Made by a program: the position numbers and the translations under genes. Positions 33,585-45,000 of a stretch of 64,000 nucleotides of DNA are shown piece by piece; the first letter of the stretch is position 1, and each line of letters begins with the position of its first letter. Location: contig JARWMV010000238.1 of the NCBI GenBank assembly GCA_030998015.1, positions 1,240,001 to 1,304,000 of the forward strand, in the 5' to 3' direction. Source of the DNA: Ceratorhiza oryzae-sativae. Lineage: Eukaryota; Basidiomycota; Agaricomycetes; Cantharellales; Ceratobasidiaceae. The notes beneath the pieces are model-generated. The model had not been told where the DNA came from, ran no database searches, and worked only from the letters and a program-made list of their open reading frames with translations.

Positions 33585-33992
33585 TTAGCAGGTGACAGAG
33601 AAGCCGTTGGCTGAGGTTCTCCAGCTTATAGCTGGTTGCGGGGGGATGGTGTAGTAGTAAAGGAATTTGTCCTTTTTAGGACAATAAGGGCAGCGCACTG
33701 GGAAGGTGGCTCCGTTTGCCCGATGGCAGATTTTGCACTCAGGGGCACCTGGCTTGGTGACAAAGGCTTGTTGGGTGTGTCCAACCTTTTGGGGGCAGAC
33801 TTTGATAATTACTACTTGGTTGAAATCGATATGCCCAGCTTCTTCAAGGATGCTTTCAACCAAGTTGAGGGTGAAGCAGTGGATTGACAGGTGTCCAAAC
33901 CACCCACACAAATGGCAGTGCTGGTCTTCTGTAAAAGGTTGTGCCACTTGAGGGCTGTGTGTTCCGTCAGAGCTGTACTTGAGCAAGAGCAA
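33585..33992 (-). pseudogene. Zinc-knuckle leader frame of element B
   Basis: A 135-codon minus-strand frame between the 5' LTR and gag. It contains CHLCGWFGHLSIHC, a C-x2-C-x4-H-x4-C knuckle, and a second Cys cluster (CKICHRANGATFPVRCPYC). A shorter diverged copy occurs in the B fragment at 37381-37605, so the frame belongs to the element. It is an extra leader frame with nucleic-acid-binding potential; no start codon is assured and it may be degraded. Confidence 0.5.
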
Positions 33993-34296
33993 GATAAAAG
34001 GAAAAATAGACCCTTTCCCAAGTCTATTGGAATAGGAAGGTGACCTCCGTTGCTCAGCTACTTAAGGGCAATGAGCAACCCCACCTCTTGTTGACAAAAG
34101 AGATTAGAGAACCAAAGCTTGTTACAACGTGTGAGGGACCTGGCTATGCAAGGTTTCACAGAGGCGTGTATAGGGCAACAATATCTTGTGGCTGTGGATA
34201 GGTGGAGTAGGATTGGGGAAGGCAATGTGGAGTTATCTCAAGACGACGCCAACGGCGTTCCAGAAGTATCCCAGACGACACTGAGACTTACAATTG

Positions 34297-34311
34297 TCAA
34301 GAACTTGACCT
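34297..34311 (-). other. Self-priming primer-binding site of element B
   Basis: In minus sense AGGTCAAGTTCTTGA lies two bases inside the 5' LTR. Its perfect 15-base complement is inside the same LTR at 34381-34395. That stretch begins about 25-30 bases after a TATATAAA box (34421-34428, minus sense), where transcription should start. The arrangement fits Tf1-type self-priming, with the mRNA 5' end pairing to its own primer site, rather than tRNA priming. Confidence 0.6.
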
Positions 34312-34313
34312 GA

Positions 34314-34688
34314 TGTTGACAACGACAAGTCAGGTGATGAGAGAAATAGTAAGAAAAGAAAAGAACTTGTATTCGACAAGAGGTCAAGTTCTTGAGGAGC
34401 CCTCTGCAAACTTGACCTGGTTTATATACATAGTACAAGCCACATCATAACAAACAAGTCTGTACAGTGAGTCACAACTGATAAGAGATAGAAGCAGTAG
34501 AAGCAACTGCAGAACTGCAGAATTTCACATCAGAGTTGAAATACATCTTGGTTGTTGGTCCGGAACATCCTCTGAATCACATGACACAGATATACCATAA
34601 AAGGCAAGTATGTTTGAAGCTGGTCTCATAAAATGTAGTAAATCAAGAAAATATTATAGAGTGGATATATGCATGTCAGTTTGTGACA
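34314..34688 (-). repeat. 5' LTR of element B
   Basis: 375 bases matching 17605-17979 at nearly every position. It contains a TATA box in minus sense at 34421-34428 and is flanked by GTGTA (34689-34693). Confidence 0.92.
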
Positions 34689-34753
34689 GTGTATACTAAC
34701 ATATCTACATTTGCTTAAGCTCTAGATATTCAAGTGTACCCTGACCCATAACA

Positions 34754-36070
34754 GTCATCATAAGTTTGGAAGAAACAAGGGCCACTGGCAGAGGGTGGGT
34801 GGCATTGGTGGGTCATGTCATGGCCTAGACCATGAGCAAAATTTTATTCTGATTTTATACTATTTTATTTTACCTCTATTTTCTTACTTTTGGACAAGTC
34901 CTATTTATTCAGATATATGTATAGAATTATTGACTGAGTCACATGACCTTGTTTGTCATGGCCTAGACCATGAGCATGAATTTATTGTCACAACCTCTGA
35001 AAGCAGTTGTTGGACTTTGCTTTTACAAGTGGCTAGTGCCTCTGATGGGTCTGGACTATGTCCTGACTACTGCTGATGCATGGCTTGTCTTGGCTTGATG
35101 CCTTGTGTGTGTCTACTGTCTTGTGGCTTGACACTGTATACACTTATGTGCTTGTGGCTGATAGACACCTGTTGCTGAATAAGCAACTGTGGACAGCAGC
35201 TAAGTCAGATGCTTAGTGCTGGGGCTTGCAACATGGTCTTGACTCAAGACCCTTCTAGCCATTACTTAAGCTAATAAGTCAGCTAGGGACTGTTCTTCAC
35301 ACTGGATGCTTTAGAGGGGAATTGACAAGGTAGAGCAAGCTGGGGTAGACTGGCTTGCTCTCCTTGCTTTTATACTATTCTAACCAAAGGAGTGACTAAG
35401 TGTACATGCAGGATGAGTAAGAAAGAATGGCAGTGATCAGTCAGCCAGTTACTAATAATAGTATGTTCATCAGTCAGCAAGTAACTAATAATAGTAGTGT
35501 GAGTAAGGTGAATGGCAGTGATCAGTAAGTGAGCAACTAAAAATAGGACAAGGCTCAGTAAGCAGGTGGAGGTGCTTACTCATGAAAGGAAGGTGGTTAA
35601 GCTACAAGACAAAGAAGGTAAACAAAGGAAAAATGATGGTTAGCCACAAGACCTTTGGTCATGGCTCATGACATTTATCCTGATTTTATATGATTTATTT
35701 TATCTCTATTTTTCTACTGTTTTGGACAAGTCCTGTTTATTCAGATATATGTGTAGAATTATTGACTGAGTCATGTGACCTTGTTGTTGTTGACCACTGT
35801 TGATGTATTCCAGAATGTTCTGATGATGTTGCACCACTTCATGCATTGTACAACTTTGTACAGCTTCCTATTTCATATGTACAGCTTCAATTGTGAATAT
35901 AAGGGAGAGTCTAAGAGCCTTAAGGCTCAGAACTCAACCTCCTGTCAAAACATCCCTTCTACCTGAGTTGGTCACCAAGCCACTTAGTTCTTGCCCCAGA
36001 CCTCTTTAGGTCAAGCACACCTCTCATACCCTCCTGTGTGTTGTTGCAACCCTCCCCTTCACTGCATGTC
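34754..36070. repeat. Unclassified repeat-rich stretch with recurring 100-base block
   Basis: The block GATTTTATA...TTTGGACAAGTCCT.TTTATTCAGATATATG..TAGAATTATTGACTGAGTCA occurs at about 34852-34945 and again at 35682-35778. CATGGCCTAGACCATGAGC occurs at 34817 and 34959. These are likely LTR or MITE fragments. There is no coding capacity beyond short frames. AGTAACTAATAATAGTA and AGTGATCAGT(A/C)AG motifs recur around 35440-35530. Confidence 0.5.
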
Positions 36071-37380
36071 TGTTATGGATCACTAACATTTTTCTATTAA
36101 TTTAGTCTGCTCTGCCAACCTCAAGCGATGCCTCTGTAATTTTTCTTGAAATTAAATGAATTTGTATGCATCTGAAATTGTACTATTTGTGTTCCATTAA
36201 ATAGTACAAAATCTCCTCTTTCCAACGCATATTTTATCGTGATTTTACCTTAAGAACTCAGAGAGATATAGAGGTTGCTGACATTTCCTCTTATCAGGAG
36301 ATATTGATTACAACATTGCATGGCCCATATCTTGGCAACCGCTTACTCTATCAGAGCAATTTTATGCTCTATCGATAGCTAATCTTCGGCGGTATCTGCT
36401 GCCTGAAGATTGTTGCGATCCACCAGATCCTTGCACTGGAATGGCCTGAAGATCATTAGAATCTTACTGGACCATCAATCAAGATCTAATGACTCCAGTG
36501 AGTCAGGAGAGCTTCCCAAATTGATCCAGAAGCTTCTCTGACTCACTTTATGACTCACTGAGATGTAGCCTCCATTCATTACATGTATATACTATGATAA
36601 TATGATCTACAAGCCAATAGCAGGTCTCAGATGCATCAATGCCTTTGATCCACACCCTGTCTTTACTCTCTTATCCTATACTGGGCTAGGGTGTACTCCA
36701 AGTATAGCAGTACCCTCTTTTGATGATTGCACTGGCATGCATGTATCTATTTGGCTCTGGAATGCCCTCCTCAGGGTATAAAAGGACCTCCTCTGAGGCC
36801 CTTCCAGACCACCTCCCCTTCACTACTCAACCCAGACCGGTTATTGGTTTCTTTTCTCTTTCTATTTCTCTTGTCTGTGTGTGATTTCTTATATAACTAG
36901 TACTGAGGAATAAAGTACCATATTAGTTATATACTGTCTGATTCATTGTATCTTATATACAGAGATATATAAGGATACAATATTGCCTGATTGAGCGTGA
37001 CATTAAGTACCAGCTATTAGAGGAAATCTAAGTACCTGTAGCTGAGGAAGTACACGCATTAGGCAGCCCTCCATCTATCCTATAAGCTATCACTTAAAGT
37101 CTAGTATTAAGATTAGTATCAGTTAGTCCAAGCGACTAGGGCTGAACTACATTTAAGATATCTAAGGGAACCTGACCATAGTAGTCTTGCTCTTTATACC
37201 TATAAATTAGTCAGTTTACACTGTGAAAGATTAAGACTACCTTGAGTGTTACTTGATTGCATTGCAACTACTTTGAGCCTTCTTACTCTAGTCTAAGAAG
37301 TATTGAGTATGACTAGTGTATACTAACATATCTACATTTGCTTAAGCTCTAGATATTCAAGTGTACCCTGACCCATAACA
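36071..37380 (+). repeat. LTR-A copy 2, full length
   Basis: 1310 bases from TGTTATGGATCACTAAC to ACCCATAACA, the most complete uninterrupted plus-strand copy and the reference for the others. I see no matching direct repeat at its borders. The right border abuts a fragment of element B, so rearrangement followed insertion. Confidence 0.85.
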
Positions 37381-37981
37381 GGCACCCGGCTTGGTAATGA
37401 AGGCTTGTTGGGCACATCCGACTCTCTGGGGGCAGACTTTGATGATTACCACATGGTTAAAATCAATGTGCCCAGCCTGTTCAAGGATGTCTTTGACCAA
37501 GTTGAGGGTGAAGCAGTGGATGGATAGGTGTTCAAACCACCTGCACCAACAGCAGCACTGATCTTCTGTAAAGGTTTGTGCCAGATTGTCAAGAACTTGA
37601 CCTGATGTCGACAACAACAAGTCAGGCAACAAGGAAAATAGTGAGAAAGTAAAAGAACTTGTATTCGACAAGAGGTCAAGTTCTTGAGGAGTCCTCTGCA
37701 AACTTGACCCAGTTTATATACATAGTACAAGCCACATCATAACAAACAAGTCTGTACAGTGAGTCACAACTGATAAGAGATAGAAGCAGTAGAAGCAACT
37801 GTGGAACTGCAGAATTTCACATCAGAGTTGAAATACATCTTGGTTGTTGGTCCGGAACATCCCCTGAATCACATGACACAGATATACCATAAAAGGCAAG
37901 TATGTTTTGAAGATGATCTCATAAAATGTAATAAATCAAGGAAATATTATAGAGTGGATATATGCATGTCAGTTCATGACA
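37381..37981 (-). mobile_element. Fragment of a second element B copy (leader plus LTR)
   Basis: 37381-37605 matches the leader region of element B (knuckle frame and the self-priming site GTCAAGAACTTGACCTGA). 37606-37981 is a 376-base LTR-B. Divergence from the main copy is clear but low. The rest of this copy is missing. Confidence 0.8.
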
Positions 37982-38146
37982 CCTTGCTCCTCATTACAAA
38001 GGAGAGATTTAAGAGGAGCAACTTGGTAAGCCCCAAGATAAGCACCAAGGTCACATGATCTTGTTTACCACCTGTTTGCATTGGGAGGTAATGCTACTCA
38101 TAGTAGATTGACTCCCTTGTTTCACTATGACTGCTGAGTAGGTCAT

Positions 38147-40702
38147 TGTTATGGATCACTAACATTTTTCTATTGTTTTAGTCTGCTCTGCCAACCTCAA
38201 GCAATGCTTCTGTAATCAATTTGTGAAATACTTGAATTTGTATGTGCTCTAAATTGTACTATTTTCCATTCCATTAAATAGTAAAAATTTCCTGCTTTCC
38301 AACACATATTTTATTAAGTTTTTACAATAAGATCTCAGGGAGATACAGAGGTTGCAATATTTCCTCTTATCAGGAGATATTGATTACAACATTGCACCAC
38401 TCATATCTCAGCAACTGCTTATGCTATCAATGCAATCTTATGCTCTATCAATAGCTAATCTTTGGTGTTATCTGCTGCCCAAAGATCCTTGCAATCCACC
38501 AGATCCTTGCACTGGAATGGCCCAAAGATCATTAGAATCTTACTGGACTATCAATCAAGATCTAATGACTCCAGTGAGTCAGGAGAGCCTTCCAAATTGA
38601 TCCAGAAGCTTCTCTGACTCACTTTATGACTCACTGAGATGTAGCCTCTGTTCATTACATGTATATACTATGATAATATGATTTACAAGCCAATAGCAGG
38701 TCTCAGATGCATCAATGCCTTTGATCCACACCCTGTCTTTACTCTCTTATCCTATACTGGGCTAGGGTGTACTCCAAGTATAGCAGTACCCTCTTTTGAT
38801 GATTGCACTGGCATGCATGTGTTACGGGTCAGGGTACACTTGAATATCTAGAGCTTAAGCAAATGTAGATATGTTAGTATACACTAGTCATACTCAATAC
38901 TTCTTAGACTAGAGTAAGAAGGCTCAAAGTAGTTGCAATGCAATCAAGTAACACTCAAGGTAGTCTTAATCTTTCACAGTGTAAACTGACTAATTTATAG
39001 GTATAAAGAGCAAGACTACTATGGTCAGGTTCCCTTAGATATCTTAAATGTAGTTCAGCCCTAGTCGCTTGGACTAACTGATACTAATCTTAATACTAGA
39101 CTTTAAGCGATAGCTTATAGGATAGATGGAGGGCTGCCTAATGCGTGTACTTCCTCAGCTACAGGTACTTAGATTTCCTCTAATAGCTGGTACTTAATGT
39201 CACGCTCAATCAGGCAATATTGTATCCTTATATATCTCTGTATATAAGATACAATGAATCAGACAGTATATAACTAATATGGTACTTTATTCCTCAGTAC
39301 TAGTTATATAAGAAATCACACACAGACAAGAGAAATAGAAAGAGAAAAGAAACCAATAACCGGTCTGGGTTGAGTAGTGAAGGGGAGGTGGTCTGGAAGG
39401 GCCTCAGAGGAGGTCCTTTTATACCCTGAGGAGGGCATTCCAGAGCCAAATAGATACATGCATGCCAGTGCAATCATCAAAAGAGGGTACTGCTATACTT
39501 GGGGTACACCCTAGCCCAGTATAGGATAAAAGAGTAAAGACAGGGTGTGGATCAAAGGCATTGATGCATCTGAGACCTGCTATTGGCTTGTAGATCATAT
39601 TATCATAGTATATACATGTAATGAATGGAGGCTACATCTCAGTGAGTCATAAAGTGAGTCAGAGAAGCTTCTGGATCAATTTGGGAAGCTCTCCTGACTC
39701 ACTGGAGTCATTAGATCTTGATTGATGGTCCAGTAAGATTCTAATGATCTTCGGGCCATTCCGGCACGAGGATCTGGTGGATCGTGACAATCTTCAGGCA
39801 GCAGATACCGCCGAAGATTAGCTATCGATAGAGCACAAGATTGCTTTGATAGCATAAGCGGTTGCTGAGATATGAGGGTGCGATGTTGTAATCAATATCT
39901 CCTGATAAGAGGAAATATTGCAACCTCTATATCTCTCTGAGATCTTATAGTAAAAACTTAATAAAATATGCGTTGGAGAGCAGGAAATTTGTACTATTTA
40001 ATGGAACAGTAAATAGTACAATTCAGAGCGCATACAAATTCAAGTATTTCACAATTTAATTACAGAGGCATCGCTTGAGGTTGGCAGAGCAGACTAAAAT
40101 AATAGAAAATGTTAGTGATCAATAACAGCATGCATCTATTTGGCTCTGGAATGCCCTCCTCAGGGTATAAAAGGACCTCCTCTGAGGCCCTTCCAGACCA
40201 CCTCCTCTCCTCCTACTCTGACTCAACCAAGACTGGTCATTGGTTTCTTTTCTCTTTCTATTTTCTCTTGTCTGTGTGTGATTTCTTATATAACTAGTAC
40301 TGAGGAATAAAGTACCATATTAGTTATATACTGTCTGAGTCATTGTATCTTATATACAGAGATATATAAGGATACAATATTGCCTGATTGAGCATGACAT
40401 TAAGTACCAGCTATTAGAGGAAATCTAAGTACCTGTAGCTGAGGAAGTACATGCATTAGGCAGCCCTCCATCTATCCTATAAGCTATTGCTTAAGTGTAG
40501 TATTAAGATTAGTATCAGTTAGTTCAAGCAACTAGGGCTGAACTACATTTAAGATATCTAAGGGAACCTGACCATAGTAGTCTTGCTCTTTATACCTATA
40601 AATTAGTCAGTTTACACTGTGAAAGATTAAGACTACCTTGAGTGTTACTTGATCACATTGCAACTACTTTGAGCCTTCTTACTCCAGTCTAAGAAGTATT
40701 GA
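38147..40702 (+). repeat. LTR-A copy 3, interrupted and 3'-truncated
   Basis: Starts TGTTATGGATCACTAAC at 38147, runs to 38819, is interrupted by inverted copy 4, and resumes at 40128 (GCATGCATCTATTTGG). It ends abruptly at about 40702 (AAGAAGTATTGA), some 80 bases before the expected LTR end, directly against pogo transposase sequence. Confidence 0.8.
38820..40127 (-). repeat. LTR-A copy 4, inserted inverted into copy 3
   Basis: Begins TGTTACGGGTCAGGG (the reverse of the LTR end) and finishes GATCAATAACA, 1308 bases. GCATG is duplicated on both sides (38815-38819 and 40128-40132), proving a solo LTR or full-element insertion into copy 3. With copy 3 it forms an inverted repeat of several hundred bases. 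Confidence 0.88.
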
Positions 40703-41258
40703 CCTGAATGTGCAAATGGTTTGAGAGAACCAGTGAATTCTTCTGCTTGTTGACAATGCCCCCTCCCACTGCCACACCCCATCTGACTACCTGAATGTGT
40801 GTGGCAAGCCTATAGTGCCAAATTTGACTGCCTGGATCCAGCCAATGGATGCAGGTATTATTTGCTGCTTCAAAGCCCATTATCAAAATGGACTTACCCA
40901 CCTAGTGCTTGATTGTGATGACACTGGCATTGAGAAGATCTACAACATTAATCAGCTTGAGGGGATGAGACTTGTGTTGGCAGCATGGGACACAGTTTCT
41001 GTGTGTACAATTGCCAATTGTTGGTGTCATACTCAACTTGCTCCTACTGCAGGAGAAGCACTTGTTCAGACAAACAACTTGGAGGAAGTGGCTGTGCAGA
41101 CAGAGCAAGTGTTGCAGGCAGAGGTAATGCAGCACCTGCACCTCCTTGAACCCAAGTTTGAGCAGCTGATGGCAGCTTCATCAATGTTGCATCCAACCAA
41201 GCATGAGCTCTCAGACCAGGAAATCACCAACAGAGTAGCCTTCTCAGTTTCTTTTTAG
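40703..41258 (+). pseudogene. C-terminal part of pogo/Fot1-type DDE transposase
   Basis: The frame reads ILLLVDNAPSH (the second catalytic Asp of the DDE_1 triad) and then PNLTAWIQPMDAGIICCFKA, a signature of pogo/Tigger/CENP-B-like transposases, followed by IYNINQLEGMRL and TIANCWCHT. It ends with a TAG after VAFSVSF. The N-terminal half, with the first Asp and the DNA-binding region, is absent, cut by LTR-A copy 3. A dead fragment of a Tc1-mariner-superfamily transposon. Confidence 0.85.
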
Positions 41259-42006
41259 TTCACTCATTCCCATCTTTGCCTCTTTTTGCTTTACACCCTC
41301 TTATTTTTGTATTTACCTACTACAACAATCCTTACACTGGCTGGCTAGCTCAAATAATACATTTTTGACCTATTTACATAAGAAAAAGCCACCTGAAATG
41401 CTTGCTTGTACATGTGTTTGGAAAACTCAAGGTCAGCAAAAACACAAATTGGAAACCAGAACAATCTTGACTGTATCACAGGAGTTCAACTGTATACAAA
41501 TATGATTTCTACATGAACAATATAGTATTTGATGAAAATGAGTGTTTATAAGGATGATTATGAATTCAAAAGCAAGACAATGAACAAGTGAGGATAGAAG
41601 TGGGGACAAAAAAACAGGGAGTGTTCTGTTCATGGGCTTGTCCTTGAGACAGAAGGGGCCAAAAAAAATAGATAAAAACATGTAAATTATAAGTAAACCA
41701 TATGCAGAGGCTAGGATAGCCACTTTATTTATCTTTCAATTATGCATAAGTAACTCAGTTTTTCATCATGCTCTTGTGGGTCAGCCATGGTTACCAAAAT
41801 ACTCAAATATTGTCACACAGCACTCATGCCATGTAAGTACAATTTGCACTGCAACAGTACCCAGGCTTACTTAATGAGTTACTCCCACACCCAGTGTTCA
41901 AATTGGGAACAGAAATCATATTCGAGCTGAAAATACCACAACCATAGACACAAACATGGATACAAAAACACTGAAATATACTTTTGGGACAACAATTGAT
42001 TTGTAT
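41259..42006. other. Right flank of the repeat island
   Basis: AT-rich, CpG-poor sequence with no gene. It probably holds the 3' end of the pogo element and the 3' UTR of VPS10 (last 100 bases). Confidence 0.4.
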
Positions 42007-45000
42007 CTAATCTTCATCCTCGAATCGAAGCACTTGAGCATCTTCGTCGACTGCCACACTCCTGTATCCACCGCGGGTTGGGTACCTCCCGGTAGCTCGG
42101 CCGGGGAACACGGAAGAAACCCGCGCATATAGTCCCTTCGACACCGCCACAACCACAATTGGTACAGACGCCAACGTTGAAAGCACCCCTCCATCGTCCC
42201 ATGGACGCTGGTATGACCCTTGCTCGGGGAGACGGATCCCACTGCTTCGGTGATTAGTGGGGGTGAAGAAATCCACCAAAATAACACTCACCCAGTAGCG
42301 AATCCATGTTTCTTGAGGTAGAACCCAACCAGGCTGGCGAATGCAATTGGCAGCATAATAATAAATCCCCAGAACAGCCACCCATGAGAGCCAATACCAG
42401 GGCATTGATGCTCTGGTCCTCGGTCTAGGCGGTTGCCGCCCTCACAAGAAGAGTGGGGAATCTTGCGATACGCCGTCCGCTCATACCATACCGTCTCATC
42501 TCCCGGGCAGCTATTATCATCGGGCAAGGGCAATGCACCAGGTGTAAGAACACATTCGCCAGAACTGTTGCGAACGTAGTTGAACTCGCTAAAGATCTTC
42601 GTCAGTCAAGCTAGAATTAGGACACCCGATGCTCTCACCATTCAAAGTCGGATGGAACGCATGGGCAGTTCTTAACTGTGCGTGTAGGTGTTTTAGTTTG
42701 ACCCCCAACAAAGCAGTCCCGGTCACGGAGACGGCGGTGATATAGCACCTATTCTTTGATGAGCTCTCACTATAAAATTCTGATTAGGTTCACAAACCTG
42801 ACGGCCAAATAGGCATCGTTCCTCCCGCTCCTCACTGGGACTCCATAGCTCAAAATCATCTCTATCCGGATGTTCTGAATCTAAAATACCTGTAACAAAA
42901 GTTTTAGCTCCATAAATCTGGACATGGAACTTGAAAACCCACATTTCCGATTGGTGATGGCTGAAAAGTCCAGGTGCACTGCGACCGAAGTATCACGGTT
43001 GTTTGCTTTGTGTCCCAAGAGAATGAACTTGCGACTTGTATCGGACGGCACGGTGACAATCGATCGGATGCGATACTTCTCATCAGAGAACTTGTATTCG
43101 CGCCAGCTTATTCCCTCGTTGGTCGTAAAGAATACGTGGTCCGTGGGCTCTTCGTCGTTGACGATCACAATAATTGAACCCGAGTCGCCGTACTCGAACA
43201 AGTGAGCATCCTTGTGAACCTCTTCCCAAGTAAATCCTCCATCACGAGTAAAGAATGTATCGCTATCTTTGTAGGGGGCGAGGTACTCGCCAACATTCCC
43301 GACGGCCATCATGAGGCCAATTGCCGAGGGACTGCTGTACTTGGCACGAGCGTCGTATCGCTCAGTGTATCCATGTATATGCAGTGCGCATTTCTGCAAG
43401 ACATTCAGAATCCACTAACCGCGGCGGAAAATAACACTCACTGTGCCCTGGCAACCATAGCGCTGACCTAGGGAGTCCTTGGTTGGGGGTGTCATAGGTT
43501 TCCAGGTGCCACCTATCAGTCGCAGCATCAGCAATAGTTCTAGCATCCCAATGCGATCCTACCATCGTTATGAGTGATACGGGTCTGCAATTTCTTCTTT
43601 TGCGTATGCTCGGCCTCTTGTGGATTCGCCACGATGTTCATGACAGCGATTCCATCTAGTCCCATCATCTTCTCAAAGTCCACGTATCCCCGCGAATTCC
43701 GGTTCACTGTCCCAAGGGAAAGACCATAGTAAGTGCCATTGGAGTTTGACTTGAGAACGTTACCCCATTCGGCTCCTGGTTTGTCAGACATGGTAACGTG
43801 AAGGAACACAGAGTCGGTGCTTGACTCAAGAACCGTGTACGCCTACACTTGTGGTCAGCTATCGGGAGTTGAACAGAAATCGGGCGCATACATGGTTGTT
43901 CACAGACATGCCGGGAGGGAACTGTCCCATAGCAAATTTGCGACCGTCTAACGAAACCTGAAGATCCAACGAGTTGGTCTTCGGGGCAACCTGGCCGCAA
44001 AGCACAGTTAGTCGATTCCATCTCAAGTCCCCTCAATACTCACCTCGGCAACCAGCAGGTATTCCGAAAATTTGGCAAATCCGACTATACTATTGAACAT
44101 CTTGCGTTTATTCTTGAAAAGATCACTACCCTCGACAAACTCGAGCGGATTCTCTGGCCCAAACGACTTTTGATTGCCTCTTTTATCCCGATAGCTCTCG
44201 CAAAGGATAAGTCGCGCATCAATACGCAAGTCACTAGTCCGGGCCCACGTGCAAGTCCGGACATATTTCTCGATGGTGAACCAATTGCGTCCATGGTCAA
44301 GTGTGTAAAATGCCTCGGCGTGACAGTTGGACACATCATTGCCTTCACAATCGCGCCAGCCGGTGAAAATAAGCCAATCCGATTGTAGAGGATGGAAAGA
44401 GAGTAGGTTGATGCCGAGACCGTTGGGCGTGGTTGGGAGCTTCATAGGAAGCCATTGCTCGGCGGTATCCGTGGTATAGTACATTTCGTCCTTGTCGGTG
44501 AAGAGGTATGCTCGATCAAAGGAAAACTCGTGCATATAAACCGCAATAAAGTATCGTCCACCCATGAGGCTAATCCAAGAGTATCCCTCATTCGAGGATT
44601 GATAAACGGTTCCGTCGTCGAGTTGAATAAGGATAGTCTATGGCAATTTTATGAGCACACAATAAGACACGGGAATTCACAACTTTGCCTTGGCTTGCTT
44701 GAAATACCAATTCCCGACCATAGGGCGCTTGAAAAACGCAGTCTGGTGCGACACCTCGCCTGGCGGCTTCTGAGCCTCTGAACAATCTTTCTCGACCTTT
44801 TTGTCCTTTTCAACGCCACCCGCCTTGGTGCATGTATTACCAGGAATGAGTCGATAGCCGGAGGAGCCCTTGTATTTTTCACCGGGGATATTTTTATTGC
44901 ACATATCTGTTGGAATTGGCTCAGGACCGGCAGCAACGCATTCGGAACCTTGTCGGACGAAGTTGTAATCACTGAAGGTAAAGTGAGATAGACGTGACGA

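Larger units (their letters stand above)
17605..34688 (-). mobile_element. Element B: chromodomain Ty3/gypsy retrotransposon
   Basis: Two 375-base LTRs (17605-17979 and 34314-34688) face each other across the interval, with TGTCAC...CAACA ends in minus sense. GTGTA is duplicated at the borders (17600-17604 and 34689-34693). In minus orientation the order is 5' LTR, primer site, zinc-knuckle leader frame, gag, protease, reverse transcriptase, RNase H, integrase, chromodomain, polypurine GGGGGGAAG and 3' LTR. This is the Ty3/gypsy chromovirus order. Element R (20938-31076) interrupts it between protease and reverse transcriptase. At least five in-frame TGA stops make it inactive. Confidence 0.92.
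16350..34753 (+). mobile_element. Solo LTR-A copy 1, split by nested insertions
   Basis: The LTR begins TGTTATGGATTACTAAC at 16350 and ends ACCCATAACA at 34753. GTCATC lies immediately on both sides (16344-16349 and 34754-34759), a target-site duplication. Its first 1255 bases (16350-17604) and last 60 bases (34694-34753) match the intact 1.3-kb copy at 36071-37380. The interval between them is element B. A TATA-like GGGTATAAAAGGACC is at about 17055. No internal domain of the LTR-A element itself is present, so this is a solo LTR formed by recombination before B arrived. Confidence 0.85.

Noticed and set aside
38820..40127. Inverted unit as a TIR DNA transposon
   Set aside because: Its ends are TGTTA/TAACA LTR ends, the sequence equals LTR-A in reverse, and a 5-base duplication flanks it; it is an LTR insertion.
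40797..41258. Separate 153-residue gene starting at GTG
   Set aside because: The same frame is open upstream to 40703 and encodes the DDE_1 LLVDNAPSH motif; it is the tail of a transposase.
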